Positions 39,206 to 51,100 are shown, counted from the stretch's first letter. The stretch: 64,000 nucleotides of DNA from Massospora cicadina (GCA_022478985.1 JAKSZP010004186.1:62001-126000); one strand, 5' to 3'. Numbers and translations are program-made. The notes: generated from the sequence alone by a model not told the origin.

Positions 39206-39556
39206 TGTCACGATTTTGCCTAGTTCATCCATCTCTGATTCTTCTATTCCAAAAATCTCCGCTGGTTGCTGAGGTAAAATTAGTGATTCTGAGCTCAACA
39301 AGTCATCTATGAATGATCAGGCTTATCCCAATCATAGAATTATAAAATATCAATCTCTCAAGATATTAAAACGATTAAGTTGGAAATGAATTATGACGTA
39401 ACCTATAAATATTAAGTCCTTTCATTAATTAAGTTGGTCTTTTCATGAGTCAATATTTATTATTAATTTTTTTGATTCTTTTATTTCTGGAGATTCCATC
39501 AAAGAATTTGTGAGAGAATACCTGGCATTTTTGAAGTGTAATAAAAAACTTTATAA
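39206..39556 (+). repeat. 3' LTR of Gypsy-3
   Basis: Starts TGTCACGATTTTGCCTAGTTC-like and ends TTTATAA. Matches 32991-33339 with scattered transitions and small indels. Confidence 0.9.
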
Positions 39557-39561
39557 CATGG

Positions 39562-40272
39562 AAAAGTTTTTTAACCTAAACACTGTACTTTCCCATCAAG
39601 GAACTATAGACCATCTAGACTAACCTAGTATTTTAACCATCACATATAATCTAGCCACCAGAAACTAATATGGAGTACACAATGTCACCTACTACAACCT
39701 GAACTGACGTTCATGTATGGAGCTGTCTGAGGTGGTATATTGCACTGCTGAATAAAATATTATCTCTCAATTAACATGCGCAGTATGTGGGCAACTTGAG
39801 ACTTTTTACACCAAATTCAACACTATATACCCTACAAGGCTATCTGGAAAGAAATAATGTTCCTCTTCCGCCAAAAAAGCAACACTAGTTCTTCTTGTCA
39901 AGATACTTATTTATTTAGAATGGAATTAACTATTCCTGCCTCACTTTAGAAGCTTATAGTAGCAATAGTATTATAAACTACTCACTCCATTGTCCTGGAT
40001 GCTCTCAATAAGCCACTTCCTACACTTCATAAGACAGGTAACCGCTTTCACTTCCAACTACTTGACCTCTTCCAAGCTTGGATATTTGGCCACATGAAAT
40101 CAAAAAGGAGTAATTTGATTAGTTTTGGTTCCTCATTTGGTTCCTAAAGCCAAACCCTTTCCTCCATTCATGCTCTATCTTGACATAGAGCTTCTATAAA
40201 AGTAATATCCCCAATTTTCCACAAGCTGAAAGCACTGACTGACAATAGGAGAAGGAATAGCCATCTCTGGGG
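39562..40272 (+). pseudogene. LINE-B ORF2 C-terminal relic
   Basis: Near 39960-40110 the translation gives S-I-V-L-D-A-L, N-R-F-H-F-Q-L-L-D-L-F-Q-A and I-F-G-H. These match I-I-V-L-E-A-L, H-R-F-H-S-H-L-M-D-H-F-Q-A and L-F-G-H at the end of LINE-A ORF2 (17800-17690 on the minus strand). The match is what places this stretch as LINE-B continuing after Gypsy-3. Confidence 0.7.
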
Positions 40273-41117
40273 TGTCAATTTTAATTCTTTGTACTTCTTT
40301 AATTCTTTTACTTAAAAATTGGAAGTGTCCATCCATGTTGGCCTTCCTAGATTAAGTACTTTTTATATGAAGGTTTTAATTGATCTTTCCCTTATTCTAT
40401 TGTTGATCCATCATACTAAGGTAAATAATCATTTCAGCCACATCACAAAGTAAATGTTACTTTTCTCATGAGGCACCAATGTGGATTTTAGGTAGTAATA
40501 AAGTTATTATCAATTATTTTCCACCACTAGTGGCGCTAAACCCTTACTCCCTAGAATATCAATTAACCTTGCCTCAGTGGCTGTTGGAAAATTTATCACT
40601 TATTAAATTAACTCTCTTATCTCAGCGCTGATTAAAACGCGTCATTAGTAGTGTCTTTATTATTCTGGGTAAAGGTCCCTAAATCAATGTATTTGGTAAG
40701 TTACTAGTGGTTATCGTTGCCCCAGGACCTAAGCATCAGGTTCTCTTTATATTTAATTAAATGAATGTAACGAACCTGAACTTCATGTGTGCTGCTCTGT
40801 AATTAATCTTTTGCACCAATGAGAACCATGGGATCTAGAGAAGCATATAATGAAGGGCTTTTTTATTAAAAATAACTTGTTCTAATGGCTATTAAAGACT
40901 TAGAACCAAGTCTAACTTACTCAAGAGCCCCTAAGCCACTGTAACTACAAGATACAACGTTGTTCTTTATTTTTTTATTAAAAATATAGCCCTAACTTTT
41001 TGAGAAAAAGGTTCTTATCTATGTTTTGATGCTTCTGTCATCATACAAACTACCTTTTATTATTTTTGGAACCAACATATGCATTTAAAATATGATCAAA
41101 GAGCGGCAATTTCACCA
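40273..41117 (+). repeat. 5' LTR of Gypsy-4
   Basis: About 845 bp starting TGTCAA. Strongly diverged from 54548-55370, but landmarks are colinear over the whole length. Confidence 0.75.
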
Positions 41118-41120
41118 TTG

Positions 41121-41137
41121 TGGTGCTCACCACAGGG
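41121..41137 (+). other. primer binding site of Gypsy-4
   Basis: TGGTGCTCACCACAGGG, one base different from the sites of Gypsy-1 and Gypsy-3. It confirms that the left repeat is a 5' LTR. Confidence 0.8.
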
Positions 41138-41213
41138 TTGACTTTTTTATATACACTAACATTAAGCTAATGAGCCACATTGAAAATAATCTGTACGCTT
41201 AAATAAAGCAGCC

Positions 41214-42205
41214 TGTCATGGAGCCTGATGATAAGAATATGACCTCGCTGCCATTATGGATGAGTTACCACCCAAAGCAACATCCAGATACTTTGGGTAC
41301 AGACAACCACAATGATTGGTAGAGAGTATGGGGGGAGATAGCCATTATTGGCCAGTTATTTTATAAGTCAAAAGCTATGGCTAAAAAAGGTACCCATGAA
41401 CTAATTACATTTAAAAAATTGAAAATTATTAAGATTATTTTCATTTAAAAATAGGAAAATCAAATAATGGAGCAACAACAGAACCTGTTGAGGACTGCTG
41501 CCATAAAGATTTAATTGGAAATTAAGGGGGTATGCAATAGGGCTCACTAATCTCCAATGCAGAGAGAACTGATGATTGAATACACCACCATATTATTAAT
41601 AAACTCAAAACCAAGATACAAAAGGTGGTACCCCGCCTTCCGTTTGTATTGCTGATATAAAATTTTACTAGATATTTACAGCCTAGTCATAGCCTGGCAG
41701 GTGAGTGAGCCATCTATTGGACTGTCAGGGTGCACGCACAGTCAGGGATGTTAAAGCTGATCTTAAACTGATAAAATGGGTTCAAGACACCCAAACCTGT
41801 TAGGGATGGGCTTGCCATACCATCGCCTAAGCTGGGAGGCTATTAAATGGCTACTAAGCTCGAATTTTCACTAATTGATTTGGCTGCATTCAAATCCAGC
41901 TTCTGTACCTTGGATGAACTCAAACCCTATTTTTATAAAATGGTTTTTTAGGGGAGGCAACCTGCCTGCTGGCGGTGACCTCTGGCCTTTAACACCTTCT
42001 TTCACATCCCCTGAATTCTTTCATTAACATCCTGTTAGTGGTAAGGGCTTGGAGGGGAGAAACATTCAGGGTGCAAAAAATGACTAAATTCTCATCCACT
42101 AAATGGCTAAATCGCCCTTGTTGATGAAGATACAGCAGCTTTTTATGTTCATTCTTGGTATTGCGATGAAACACCTTCCTGTCCAGGCGTAAGGGTTGTT
42201 CTCCA
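41214..42205 (-). repeat. 3' LTR of Gypsy-5
   Basis: 992 bp. Shares ATTATGGATGAGTTACCACCCA, AAAGGTACCCATGAACTA and TTAGGGAT-GCTTGCCATACCAT-type blocks with 46157-47178 (read here on the + strand). A minus frame at 41989-42174 lies inside it and is not a gene. Confidence 0.9.
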
Positions 42206-42239
42206 GTATTTGGATTTTTCTTTTCTTTTTGAACAGGAG

Positions 42240-45200
42240 AAGTTCCTCCTCCAGGGGACTCAGATGAGCGCCTTATAATGCACTTGGGTGGCTTAATGTC
42301 TGTAATGGCTGATTATTGAAGATTACAGGAGACTATGGTGTGAGGTTTTTTGTAATGCTTCCACCAGATTTTTTAAGTTGATGAGATCCCTGACACTTAA
42401 ACAGCTTATTTTGTATAAAGGGAATCCTTTCCAGAAACCAGGTAATGAATTGAGTAACGGGCCTTCTGATAATTATAATTTTTCAACCTCAGCCTCCTGA
42501 GATTCATCTGCCAATAAGGGCTCTGATGTTGATGGTTTTTCTCCTTAAAACGGGAAAAACTGAGTTGCATGGAAAACGTTGTGCTGCTTCCACTAGGAGG
42601 GATTCTTCAGGAAGAAAGCACCATCACGCAGATCATATTTTACCACATGGGGACCCAAACGCTTAATTCCAAGTTTCTTTTAGAGGACTTTTATCTGCAA
42701 GTGGCGCTTATCCAACATGACCAAGATGCCCTCATTTGAATCATGGTCAGGAATCCTCTTGCAATCTGCAAAATTCTTATAGACAGTGATGGCCTTTGAT
42801 AGATGCTCTCATGCCAGGTTTTGGGTGTCTCAAAATTGAAACAGGCGTTCTTCAGCTGTAGGCATCTCCAAATGAGAAGTGAGGTCCAATTTGGAAAGGG
42901 GGCTATGCCCTAAAATCGCTTAATAGGGGGAAGCCATTGGAAGTATGCGTTGCATTGTTATAGGAAAGCTGTACCATGGGTTTTAGCCACCCAAGTGTCC
43001 TGAGTAGCGGAGGCATAGCAGCGGAGATACTACTCCAGTATCTTTTTAACTCTTTCCCATCTACCTGTCATACTGCAAATGATTGAGGTATGTGACATGG
43101 CTTTATCTTGAGAATAATTAACAAATTGCTCCAGAACTAGGCTCTATATTTGGGACCCTAAACAATCACCGTTACCAAGGATAAACCAAACATAGCAACC
43201 ATGGATAAGAAGATTCTAGTCATCTCCTATTATAATATAGCTGAGTGGCAAGGAATGAACACCAAAACTTGTTAAACTAATTTACTACAACCATGACTTC
43301 ATCAGACCCAATGGAACTATAATGTTTTACAGTAAAGTTAACAGATATAGATTCCAGGCCCTTCTTTCTTTTGTAATGGATGTATCAGATTGTTCTTACT
43401 TGACATATCAGAATTCACATGAGCACAAGTAATGTGTTTTGCTATCCATGTAGGAATATTCTTAGAATTACCTGGCCAAATAAGACTGTTTCACATGAAC
43501 AAGGCTTTTCTTTCTTTCTGAGTGACCAACCGCTGGAGAATCGTGGTATTCTATAATCACCATGTTGAAAAGCAGGGAGATACTAAAACTTTGTTTTTAA
43601 ACAGATTATCTGATTTTAAATGGTATAGTGAGTTTTCTTGTGAGGAGAGAATGTCAACTGATTGAACAATAGAAGTTCCTCACAGCAAGAGTTTGATTAG
43701 CTAACAAATGGAAAACAAAGCACCTTTAAAACCCAGTTTTCAACTGAAAATTGGAGAATATCAATGACTAGATCTGAGAAGATGCAATGGCGTTGTCAGT
43801 TCTTGGAACTCCTCATTGTTTAGGCTTAAGAGGGGTTACAACTCAACATATAGGGATAACATTTGGAATATTTTAACAAACTTGTATCCCAAAAAACTGC
43901 AGAGACCACAATATGTACAAGATTTATAATGTGCTGATTTCTGTGGTTTCCTAAGATAAATTGGGGACTTAATCATCTGTTCTGACAACAACTTTGTGCT
44001 ATGCTCCCTGAAGAAGATACTGACAATGGTAAGAGACCATATCACAGCAGAAAATTCTTGACATAAATTTCTTATGATTGTTTAGAAGAAATATTATTAA
44101 GAGAAATATACTTCAGTGTGCTCTACTCCATCATTATCTAGGAGAAACACAGCCCCACAGAAGCCGCAGAACTATCACACGCCATAATAAGGGTCTTGGA
44201 TATGTTGGCATTACTGATAACAGGGGTGAAAACAGATACCTTATTGATGGCATCATATGCTTGTCAACAAACATCCATTCACTTAAAGGACACATTTTTT
44301 CTGTCAGTGGGTAAAGGGGTTCCGCCAACTGAGATAATGCAGTCATGAACTTTTTGAGGAAGAGGACAGTACCCAAGAAGTTGCAAAGTTGCCTTTATGT
44401 TGTGGGCATGACCATGAGAGAATTTCTTCCAGTTCACAGAGAGGGCTTGCATACCCATCTTTAGGAATTTAGGCTACCCAGAAAAGTGACTTTCTCTTTA
44501 CAGAACATGCATTTATAGGGCTTAACATACAAATCCGCCTTCTGAAGAGCATATAAAACAGCTTCAAGATTCTTTGCATGCTACTCTTGATTAAGTGAAT
44601 TTACTATGATGTCATCAATATGCGCCACAGCATGGGCAAAAAATAGATTGTCCAGGACGTCATCAATCATACATTTGGAAATTTCAGGTTCTTTTTAAAA
44701 ACCAAAAGGCACACCTTAAATTGACTCATCCTCCTCTTTGTGAGGATATCCATGAGCCACTCCTAAACTTCTGATACCCTAATTTGATTGAACGCATCTA
44801 TCAGGTTAAGTAAAAAATACATGGGACTTTGCAATCACTTGACTGATTATTTGTTTCAAGGACAGAGGTCAGGGGTCGTGCATGTTTATGTTGTTCATAT
44901 GTCCATAGTTTACACATGGCCATAAGGTTCCATCAGCTTTATATGATAAGACTTTAGGTAAGCAATTGTGATGAAATATAAATTAATCATCTTCTTCTAG
45001 AGTATGTTTCTAACCAACCTCTAAGGACTTATCCTCTTGTTTGGTATATGGTACAATTGGAAGTTTATTTATCAAGTCCATTGTTAAACTAAAAGCTAGA
45101 ACAGACTTAGAGTGAGGCGGGAGAAATTGTTTTTTTTTCATATTGATGATGTCCTATAAGGCAGCAACCCTTAAGGAAAACCGTAGGATATATCAGTGAG

Positions 45201-46150
45201 GAAGGGGGTATCCAAAATAAAGCCTAGTGCTCTTTCTGGATAGAACTTATCTATTTAGTGAAAATTTATCCCATAGTCATGTGCTCTCAAAGGACAAGAA
45301 GTTGACCTCCAGGTTGATATTTACCTGTTGGCGGCGCCAACAACTGGCCCAAGAATAACATGAAACAATAAGCCTTTCATTGGGTTGAAATGGTTGCAGA
45401 AGCAGAACTTAAATATAGAGTGAGATAGGGCATCTCACTTTGTAGCATGTCATGGTGTCTGAAGAAACACATATGACAGATTATCTATTTCAGGAAAAAA
45501 TTCAGATATTTAGCTATTTTTAAGCTCATAAGATTATTAGCCGCTCCTGTATCCCAAGTTTAAATGGACACCTTGTAGGTTAATATCTGAATTTAAATAG
45601 GCAATAAAAAGTAATCATAATCTGAATATTATGCAACTTTATGAGACATAACCGGCGGCTATATGATAATTAATGGAATATCTACTGGCTAACTTCATGG
45701 GAAAGGGACATTTGTCTATACAAATGGGCTAAATCTCACTGCCTGTGTACCAAGGTCAAATGAGGAATTGACAGATTGCAAGATTGCCTGTTTTTCATTG
45801 GCGTCCAATTCAACACTCAGAGTTAGACCACCAGAGCACATAACTGCTGGGCTGGGGGAGATAGGAACGAAATCTGGAACAAACAATACCCACACTTATG
45901 ACCTGTTCAATATGGACATGCTGAGGGGAGGAAGATGAACTGAACACATTTAAACTTACCTCTGAAATATGGATTAAGGTTATATGAGCCCTAAAGTAGC
46001 TGTTAACTGAAGCATAGTACTTTAATTAAATTAATATGGTAACCACCCATAAACCACCAAATTAGACAAAAGTAGCAATTTTAGCTCATATAAAAACCAA
46101 CACATCACAAAATTTAAAAAAGGTGGAAATGGATAAAAGTAAGAGTCACT
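42240..46150 (-). pseudogene. Gypsy-5 gag-pol relic
   Basis: Read on the minus strand. RT lies at about 45100-44450, with G-V-P-F-G-F near 44720 and the active site H-I-D-D-I-I-V; the D-D codons lie within 44611-44619. The usual Tyr is His but both aspartates survive. A RT/RNase H connection at 44376-44134 contains F-L-K-K-F and E-P-L-Y-P-L-T-E-K. RNase H continues to about 43830. Integrase relics probably span 43600-42800, where strong motifs are missing. Gag should lie at 46150-45300, but I could not recognise it. Stops are scattered throughout. Confidence 0.75.
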
Positions 46151-46156
46151 TCATTA

Positions 46157-47178
46157 TGCTATGGAACCTGTTGATAAGTTTATGATATCTCTGCCATTAT
46201 GGATGAGTTACCACCCATGGTAACAATTGGAATACTGTGGGTACAGTCAACAACAATTTAATAGAGAGTAAGGAGGGGGAGTGCCATCATTGGTCAGGTA
46301 TTTCAAAAAAAGCAGAAACCATGGTCAAAAAAAGGTACCCATGAACTACTTGCAGTTAATAAACTAATTATTTTTAGAGGGTACATTTAGCTATAAAAAT
46401 AAATATTAAAGAATAAAATGACAGATAAACTTGTTGGGGACTACTTCTCTATAAACTTAGCTAAAAATTAAGAGGTGTGCTTAGGGCACACTAATCCCCA
46501 ATGCTGAGAGATACGAGGATTGAACACTCTATCATGATATCTTTAAGGATTAAATCTGAGATGTGCGGGCAGACCACCCCACTTTCAGATAGGATTTCTG
46601 CTATTAAATTTTTTTACTTAATAGTATTGCGGCCTAGTTAAAGCCTTTTAGGTGAATGAGCCGTTCAGTAGGGCTGACAGGGTGCGTCCATGCAAGGGAT
46701 GGTAGGACTGATACCAATTTAAAATTATTGGGTTTGAGTTTCTCAACCTGTTAGGGATAGTCTTGCCATACCATTGCCTCAGTTGAAAGTCTGGAAAATG
46801 GCTATCAAGTCCAAATTCACACCAATTTATTTATTTATTTATTTATTTATTTATTTTATGATTCAGCTTCTTACTCCTGGAGGGACACAACCCCTGTTTA
46901 TATTTAATATGGCGTTAAAGGGGAGGAAACGTGACTGCTGGTGGTGACTTCTAGCCTCCACCACTTTCTTGCACAATCCCTGAACTTCTTTCCACCAACA
47001 TCATGGTAGTAGGAAGGATTAAAAGGGGAGAAATCTTTGGGGATAGACTATGACCCACGCTCATCTGCTACATGAGCTAAATCACACCTAGTTGGTGAGG
47101 AGTGCATCATCCTTCTTGGACCTCTTCTTTGTTCTGTGTGGTAACTCATTTCTTTACAGGCATAGAGGTTGCTCCCCA
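46157..47178 (-). repeat. 5' LTR of Gypsy-5
   Basis: 1,022 bp partner of 41214-42205. It contains an ATTT microsatellite (46825-46857) absent from the other LTR, which explains part of the length difference. Confidence 0.9.
46825..46857 (+). repeat. (ATTT)n microsatellite
   Basis: About eight ATTT units within the Gypsy-5 right LTR. The left LTR has only TTCACTAATTGATTTGG-type sequence here, so the expansion came after insertion. Confidence 0.9.
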
Positions 47179-48785
47179 GGACTTACACAACATGTATGCT
47201 GAAGCGGCAGACCCCAAGGCCCAGAAAAATTATGATATGAACAAGAAATAGCTAAATGACTTAGTATATAGCCACAATATCTTAGTCAAAAAAATTTTTA
47301 ATAGTTACAATTTTCAAGTCATTAAATTGGTTTAAATCAATGATAACTGAGGCCGCGTTGAAGGCCTTAATTTTTGTTAGCATGGAGCTGTTTTCATTAG
47401 TACTGATCTCTACAGAGAGATTGACTCTGAATCACTTAGTCCAAACCCAAGAACAAAAAAGCTTTAAAAGATGACCTCAAAGCCTCCAACAGGAAGCTCC
47501 TGTAGAAAAAAGAAACGTTTCATTTGGAGCGCCGCCAGTTTACTAGCACGTTGAACCAGTTTTGGCTAGGATATTAGGTATGACTATAAAGCTATTCCTT
47601 CTGGGTCAGAACTCAAAGGCACTGAGGCATCACGTGCGCCCATTTTGCCTGCTATTTTTGCTTCTATACCAATTTCAAATAATCTATAAATCATCTATGG
47701 CGGTCTCAACTCATGAACCAAATGCAACTTACTTCACTGCTCTTTCAGCAACTTCATCTTGCTCTGCTCCAGTAGCATATAGTCGTTTTGTTCCCAATCC
47801 TCAATTAAACATACTATTAGTCAATCTGGATCAACGTGGGACCTCTGGCCCAATAAAAATGAAATTAAATTTTATATCACTTTGATTAACTTACTCAATA
47901 TTGATAAAAATGAGAATGTACATATAATTGTTTCTTTGATTGAAATTAGTATAGACAATTTCCAAGACTTCAAGCTGGTGACATTCATATTTTCTGGATT
48001 CTAAAAGTCAACAGTTGTTTATTTCTAAACTTAGTGAACCTGTCATGACTTTGTAGAAAGCTAAGCCTCCTTTTATAAAAGAATCTGGTGGATCAAAAAA
48101 TGGCTTTAAGTAAACGTTATTCCTTAACTTTTCTCTTAATAAGGATGAAAAGTTGCAGCCTTTGACAACTTGTCTTTTTCTGAAAGTATAATGATATATG
48201 GAGCTAAGGTATCAATTAACTATGACCTTAGATTTTCTTTTTCCACGCCTGTGAGACCTATAGGGAGGTATAATTGATATTGTTACTGGTGTTAAATGAT
48301 TAACATACCAATTTATATATTTTGTATTATCTATGCTGTTGTGCTCCCACTTTTGAGGCGCCAAAACAAAGTCTATGTGATCCTAGAAAAATACTCTATT
48401 GGCTCATCTCCCTTATAAGGTTAATAATAGTGTAAGGAGAGTGTCTATAACTCTCTTGTTCCCAGCGTGGAGGTGCATAGCACACAGGATCAACACCAGG
48501 GAACTAGTCAATAGTACAAAAGCTACTAGAGCCCCACAGAGGGTGTTTGAGCTAGAGTAACTTAGGTAGGAAAGTGTTATCCATAGTAGGTTTAACCAAA
48601 AGGGAGCATTGGGGTGCATGGAGTGGTAAGGTTTAAGCGTTCTAGGTTGAAGGGAACCTGTGCGGCCCAACAGTGCATGGGCAGATAGATTTACTGTTGT
48701 AAAAACTAAATGGTTAACGTTGGTTGAGACCTCCTCAAAGAGGCTCATGCACAAAAATATCCAAGATAACATAAATAAAAAAATT

Positions 48786-49123
48786 GGGAAAAAAGCCCTC
48801 CTTTAAAAAAGCTCCATAAAAGTATGAAATAATCAAGAAATTAAACCTACTCAATAAAACCCTTTTTGAAGTTGGTGCCATATTTTAAACTGAATTATAG
48901 AATTTTACTCATAAATACAGTCTATATCTTATGTCTGGATTAGGTTCAAATGTAAACTATAAGCAACTTATAATAAATATTACTGAGTATATAAATTATA
49001 AATACCTATCATAAGTCAGATAAAATATGGCGCCAACTTAAAATAGGGTTATATTGAGTAGGCTTAATTTCTTGATTATTTTATACTTTTTAGAGCTTTT
49101 TTAAAGGAGGTTCTTTTTTCCCC
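48786..49123. repeat. foldback / MITE-like element F2
   Basis: Arms 48786-48888 and 49020-49123 are inverted complements over about 100 bp with few mismatches, for example CTCCTTTAAAAAAGCTC, AAATAATCAAGAAATTAA and CCTACTCAATA. The loop of about 130 bp shares TTAGGTTCAA-TGTAAACTATAAGCAAC-like text with F1 at 13240-13270. The outer end GAAAAAAGAACC-type is also shared with F1 (12961), so both belong to one family. No coding sequence. Confidence 0.88.
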
Positions 49124-49340
49124 AAAAAAATTTTTTTGAGAAGCTTCTTTTTCCCCAAAAAACTTTAACCCAGCTCTTTTCTCCTCAAAAATTATTGCAT
49201 TTTTAAAAGTAGCTCTTTTTCCTACTTTTATTAAATCTCACTATCTCTATATATTGTTTTTGACCCCTTACTATTTCTCTATATAATTAAAACTTATTGT
49301 ATATCTATTATATATAGTATCTTATAAACAAATATACTAA

Positions 49341-49625
49341 GAATTCATTTTATTTGATTTAGTTGATTTTATTGGTCAAATTATACTAAATTTACTGATC
49401 ACCAACTACAATACTTCATTTTATTAAATTTAGATGATTTTATTAGTCAACATATGCCAAATTTATTGATCACCATCTACAATAATTCATTTTATTAAAT
49501 TTGGTTGCTTTTGTTAGTCAATCTATGTAAATTTACTGATTGCTATCTAAAATAATTCATTTTATCAAATTTAGATGAGTTTATTGGTCAAATTATGCAA
49601 AAATGATAGCCATCTATAATGATTT
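49341..49625 (-). repeat. 71-bp tandem repeat array
   Basis: Four units with the landmark TTCATTTTAT-AAATTTAG; TTCAT occurs at 49344, 49415, 49486 and 49556, spacings of 71, 71 and 70 bp. On the minus strand the units read TAGATGGTGATCA-like, the same family as the sites at 10660-10800 and 12680-12870. Confidence 0.85.
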
Positions 49626-49807
49626 AAACTCATCCTGCTATGAGCTCATACTGACTAAATTTTGAACATACCCCCCAGCCATAGGACATATCAAAAGTGC
49701 TTTGAAGCTATTGCTTCACTGATACCAGAAAAAGTTTATCCAGAGCTGTATTAGTCCCACAAGTATCCATCACTTCTGAGCCCATTTTGATAGTTTTACT
49801 AAATTAA

Positions 49808-49972
49808 TGGGCAGATACTTTACCAATACTTAAAAAGTAAAATGGGACCTAAGTTGGAGCATCCTTTATTTTTGAAGATGATCATCCAAATTGGTCCAGT
49901 ATTTTCAGAGTTATGCGCAAACAAACAGAAAAATTATACATACAGGTCAAATTAATAACCTTCTATTTTTTC
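49808..49972 (+). repeat. dispersed repeat copy R1
   Basis: Matches the minus strand of 1-150. Contains AAATTGGTCCAG, GAGTTATGCGCAAACAAACA and ACATACAGGTCAAA. No coding capacity. Confidence 0.6.
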
Positions 49973-51100
49973 AAATTTGGTTAAAAAGGTGTACTAAATG
50001 GGAGTTTATTGTAGTGGATAATTCAACCAATGGGAGAGATTGGTCTTAACATAAGATAAAAGGGATTTTGGGAAAACAATCAATCAAAGGAAGTGGGTCC
50101 TGTTGAGGCGCGCCAATAGATGAACGCATCCATTGGGCAATACTCTATACTGGGTAATTGACCAAACTTAAGTAATTGATTGTAGGAGCAGCTGACCTGA
50201 GCTCAAAATTTCAAAAACTGAATGGGTCTTAAGACCCCATTCTCCTAGAAACTGAAGCAAACCATTTTTATTTGTAACAAAGCTAGTTTGTTTTAACACC
50301 CCTGCTCTCATACAGGGCTGAACTTTGCTTGCATCCATAGGACCAACTTGGGCATATTTGACCTTTACCCATCATTGGTCTATGGTATGCTTGAGGTCAT
50401 GGAGGCCTGCTAGCTTCACCTTCTTGGCCTCCCTACAAGCAGCTTTGTCTCTTACGATGGTCCCAAGGATGATGTCATTTTCCAACCATGAAAATTAGTC
50501 CCTCAGCCCTTATTACAATAATCCTAATATTGTCAAATTACTTGTCATATGTGAAAAAGCTAGGGCTTCATGCCACCTGTTGCCCCCACTAAAGTTGTAA
50601 CTATTAAGATCTGTTCTGTGAATCCAATTTCTGAAGATTCAGGAAAAAAGGGGCGGAATAGAAATCAATATTTTACTTCTGCCACTACTAAAAAACCCAA
50701 AATAAGGATAAACTTGATATTATGTGACATGCCTTTAAAACACTCAATGTCAACTGCAACACCCCACCGCCAGCATTCAAATTAATTCATAGCTTATGAG
50801 ATGGTATCTGTGTTAACCCACTTGCAGAAAGAATGAAAAGTCAAGTTGGCGCATAAGTTATTATCAAAGACTTATGCTCAGCAATTGGACAACAAGATAT
50901 TCTGGTCACCTCTCGATATCTTATGTTGGATAGGGTACAAGTGGCCATAACTATCAGGTTCTTGAAGGAATAAGCCCTCAATTATTTGAAGACCTCCAAT
51001 CTTATTTAGGTCAAAATTGACACTTTATATCTCAAACAAAATAATTATTCTGATGCTTACTATTCTGAGTGCACCTAATTTACATTGAAGTTAGTAAGCT

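Larger units (their letters stand above)
32991..39556 (+). mobile_element. Gypsy-3, Ty3/Gypsy LTR retrotransposon nested in LINE-B
   Basis: About 6.57 kb with LTRs of roughly 350 bp (32991-33339 and 39206-39556). The flanking pentamers TATGG (32986-32990) and CATGG (39557-39561) are a target duplication with one transition. A primer binding site follows the 5' LTR. Gag, protease, RT, RNase H and integrase relics occur in Gypsy order on the + strand. LINE-B sequence resumes right after the element. Confidence 0.9.
28900..40272 (+). mobile_element. LINE-B, strongly decayed LINE of the LINE-A family, split by Gypsy-3
   Basis: The + strand carries degenerate matches to LINE-A in order: an ORF1 segment near 29040-29170, an RT segment near 31690-31860, an RT active-site segment at 32111-32122, and, beyond Gypsy-3, the extreme ORF2 C-terminus at about 39960-40270. 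This colinearity shows that Gypsy-3 (32991-39556) inserted into LINE-B. The element is AT-richer than LINE-A and nearly every frame is closed within 70 codons. Both ends are uncertain; the right end abuts the Gypsy-4 5' LTR. Confidence 0.75.
41214..47178 (-). mobile_element. Gypsy-5, LTR retrotransposon (minus strand) nested in Gypsy-4
   Basis: LTRs at 41214-42205 and 46157-47178 begin, on the minus strand, TGGAGAACAACC / TGGGGAGCAACC and end in CA. A polypurine tract (AAAAAGAAAAGAAAAA on the minus strand, about 42212-42230) lies just inside the left LTR, which proves minus orientation. RT, RNase H and integrase relics read on the same strand. Flanking pentamers CAGCC (41209) and GGACT (47179) do not match, so the target duplication is lost or a boundary is off. 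Confidence 0.88.
47179..51100 (+). pseudogene. Gypsy-4 gag/spacer relic with later insertions
   Basis: The Gypsy-4 interior resumes after Gypsy-5. Frames at 47562-47885 and 50570-50785 are short and Ser/Thr/Pro-rich, as in gag spacers; no zinc knuckle was found. Between them lie the foldback element F2, a 71-bp tandem array and repeat R1, so this part has collected secondary insertions. The minus frame at 48413-48772 looks hydrophobic but is probably chance. The stretch 49973-50560 shows nothing I can name. Confidence 0.5.

Noticed and set aside
48413..48772. Hydrophobic 119-codon minus-strand gene
   Set aside because: No start context, no homologous motif, and it lies in the decayed interior of Gypsy-4 next to a foldback element.
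49341..49625. CRISPR-like array
   Set aside because: The 71-bp units are contiguous tandem copies without unique spacers, and the window is eukaryotic.
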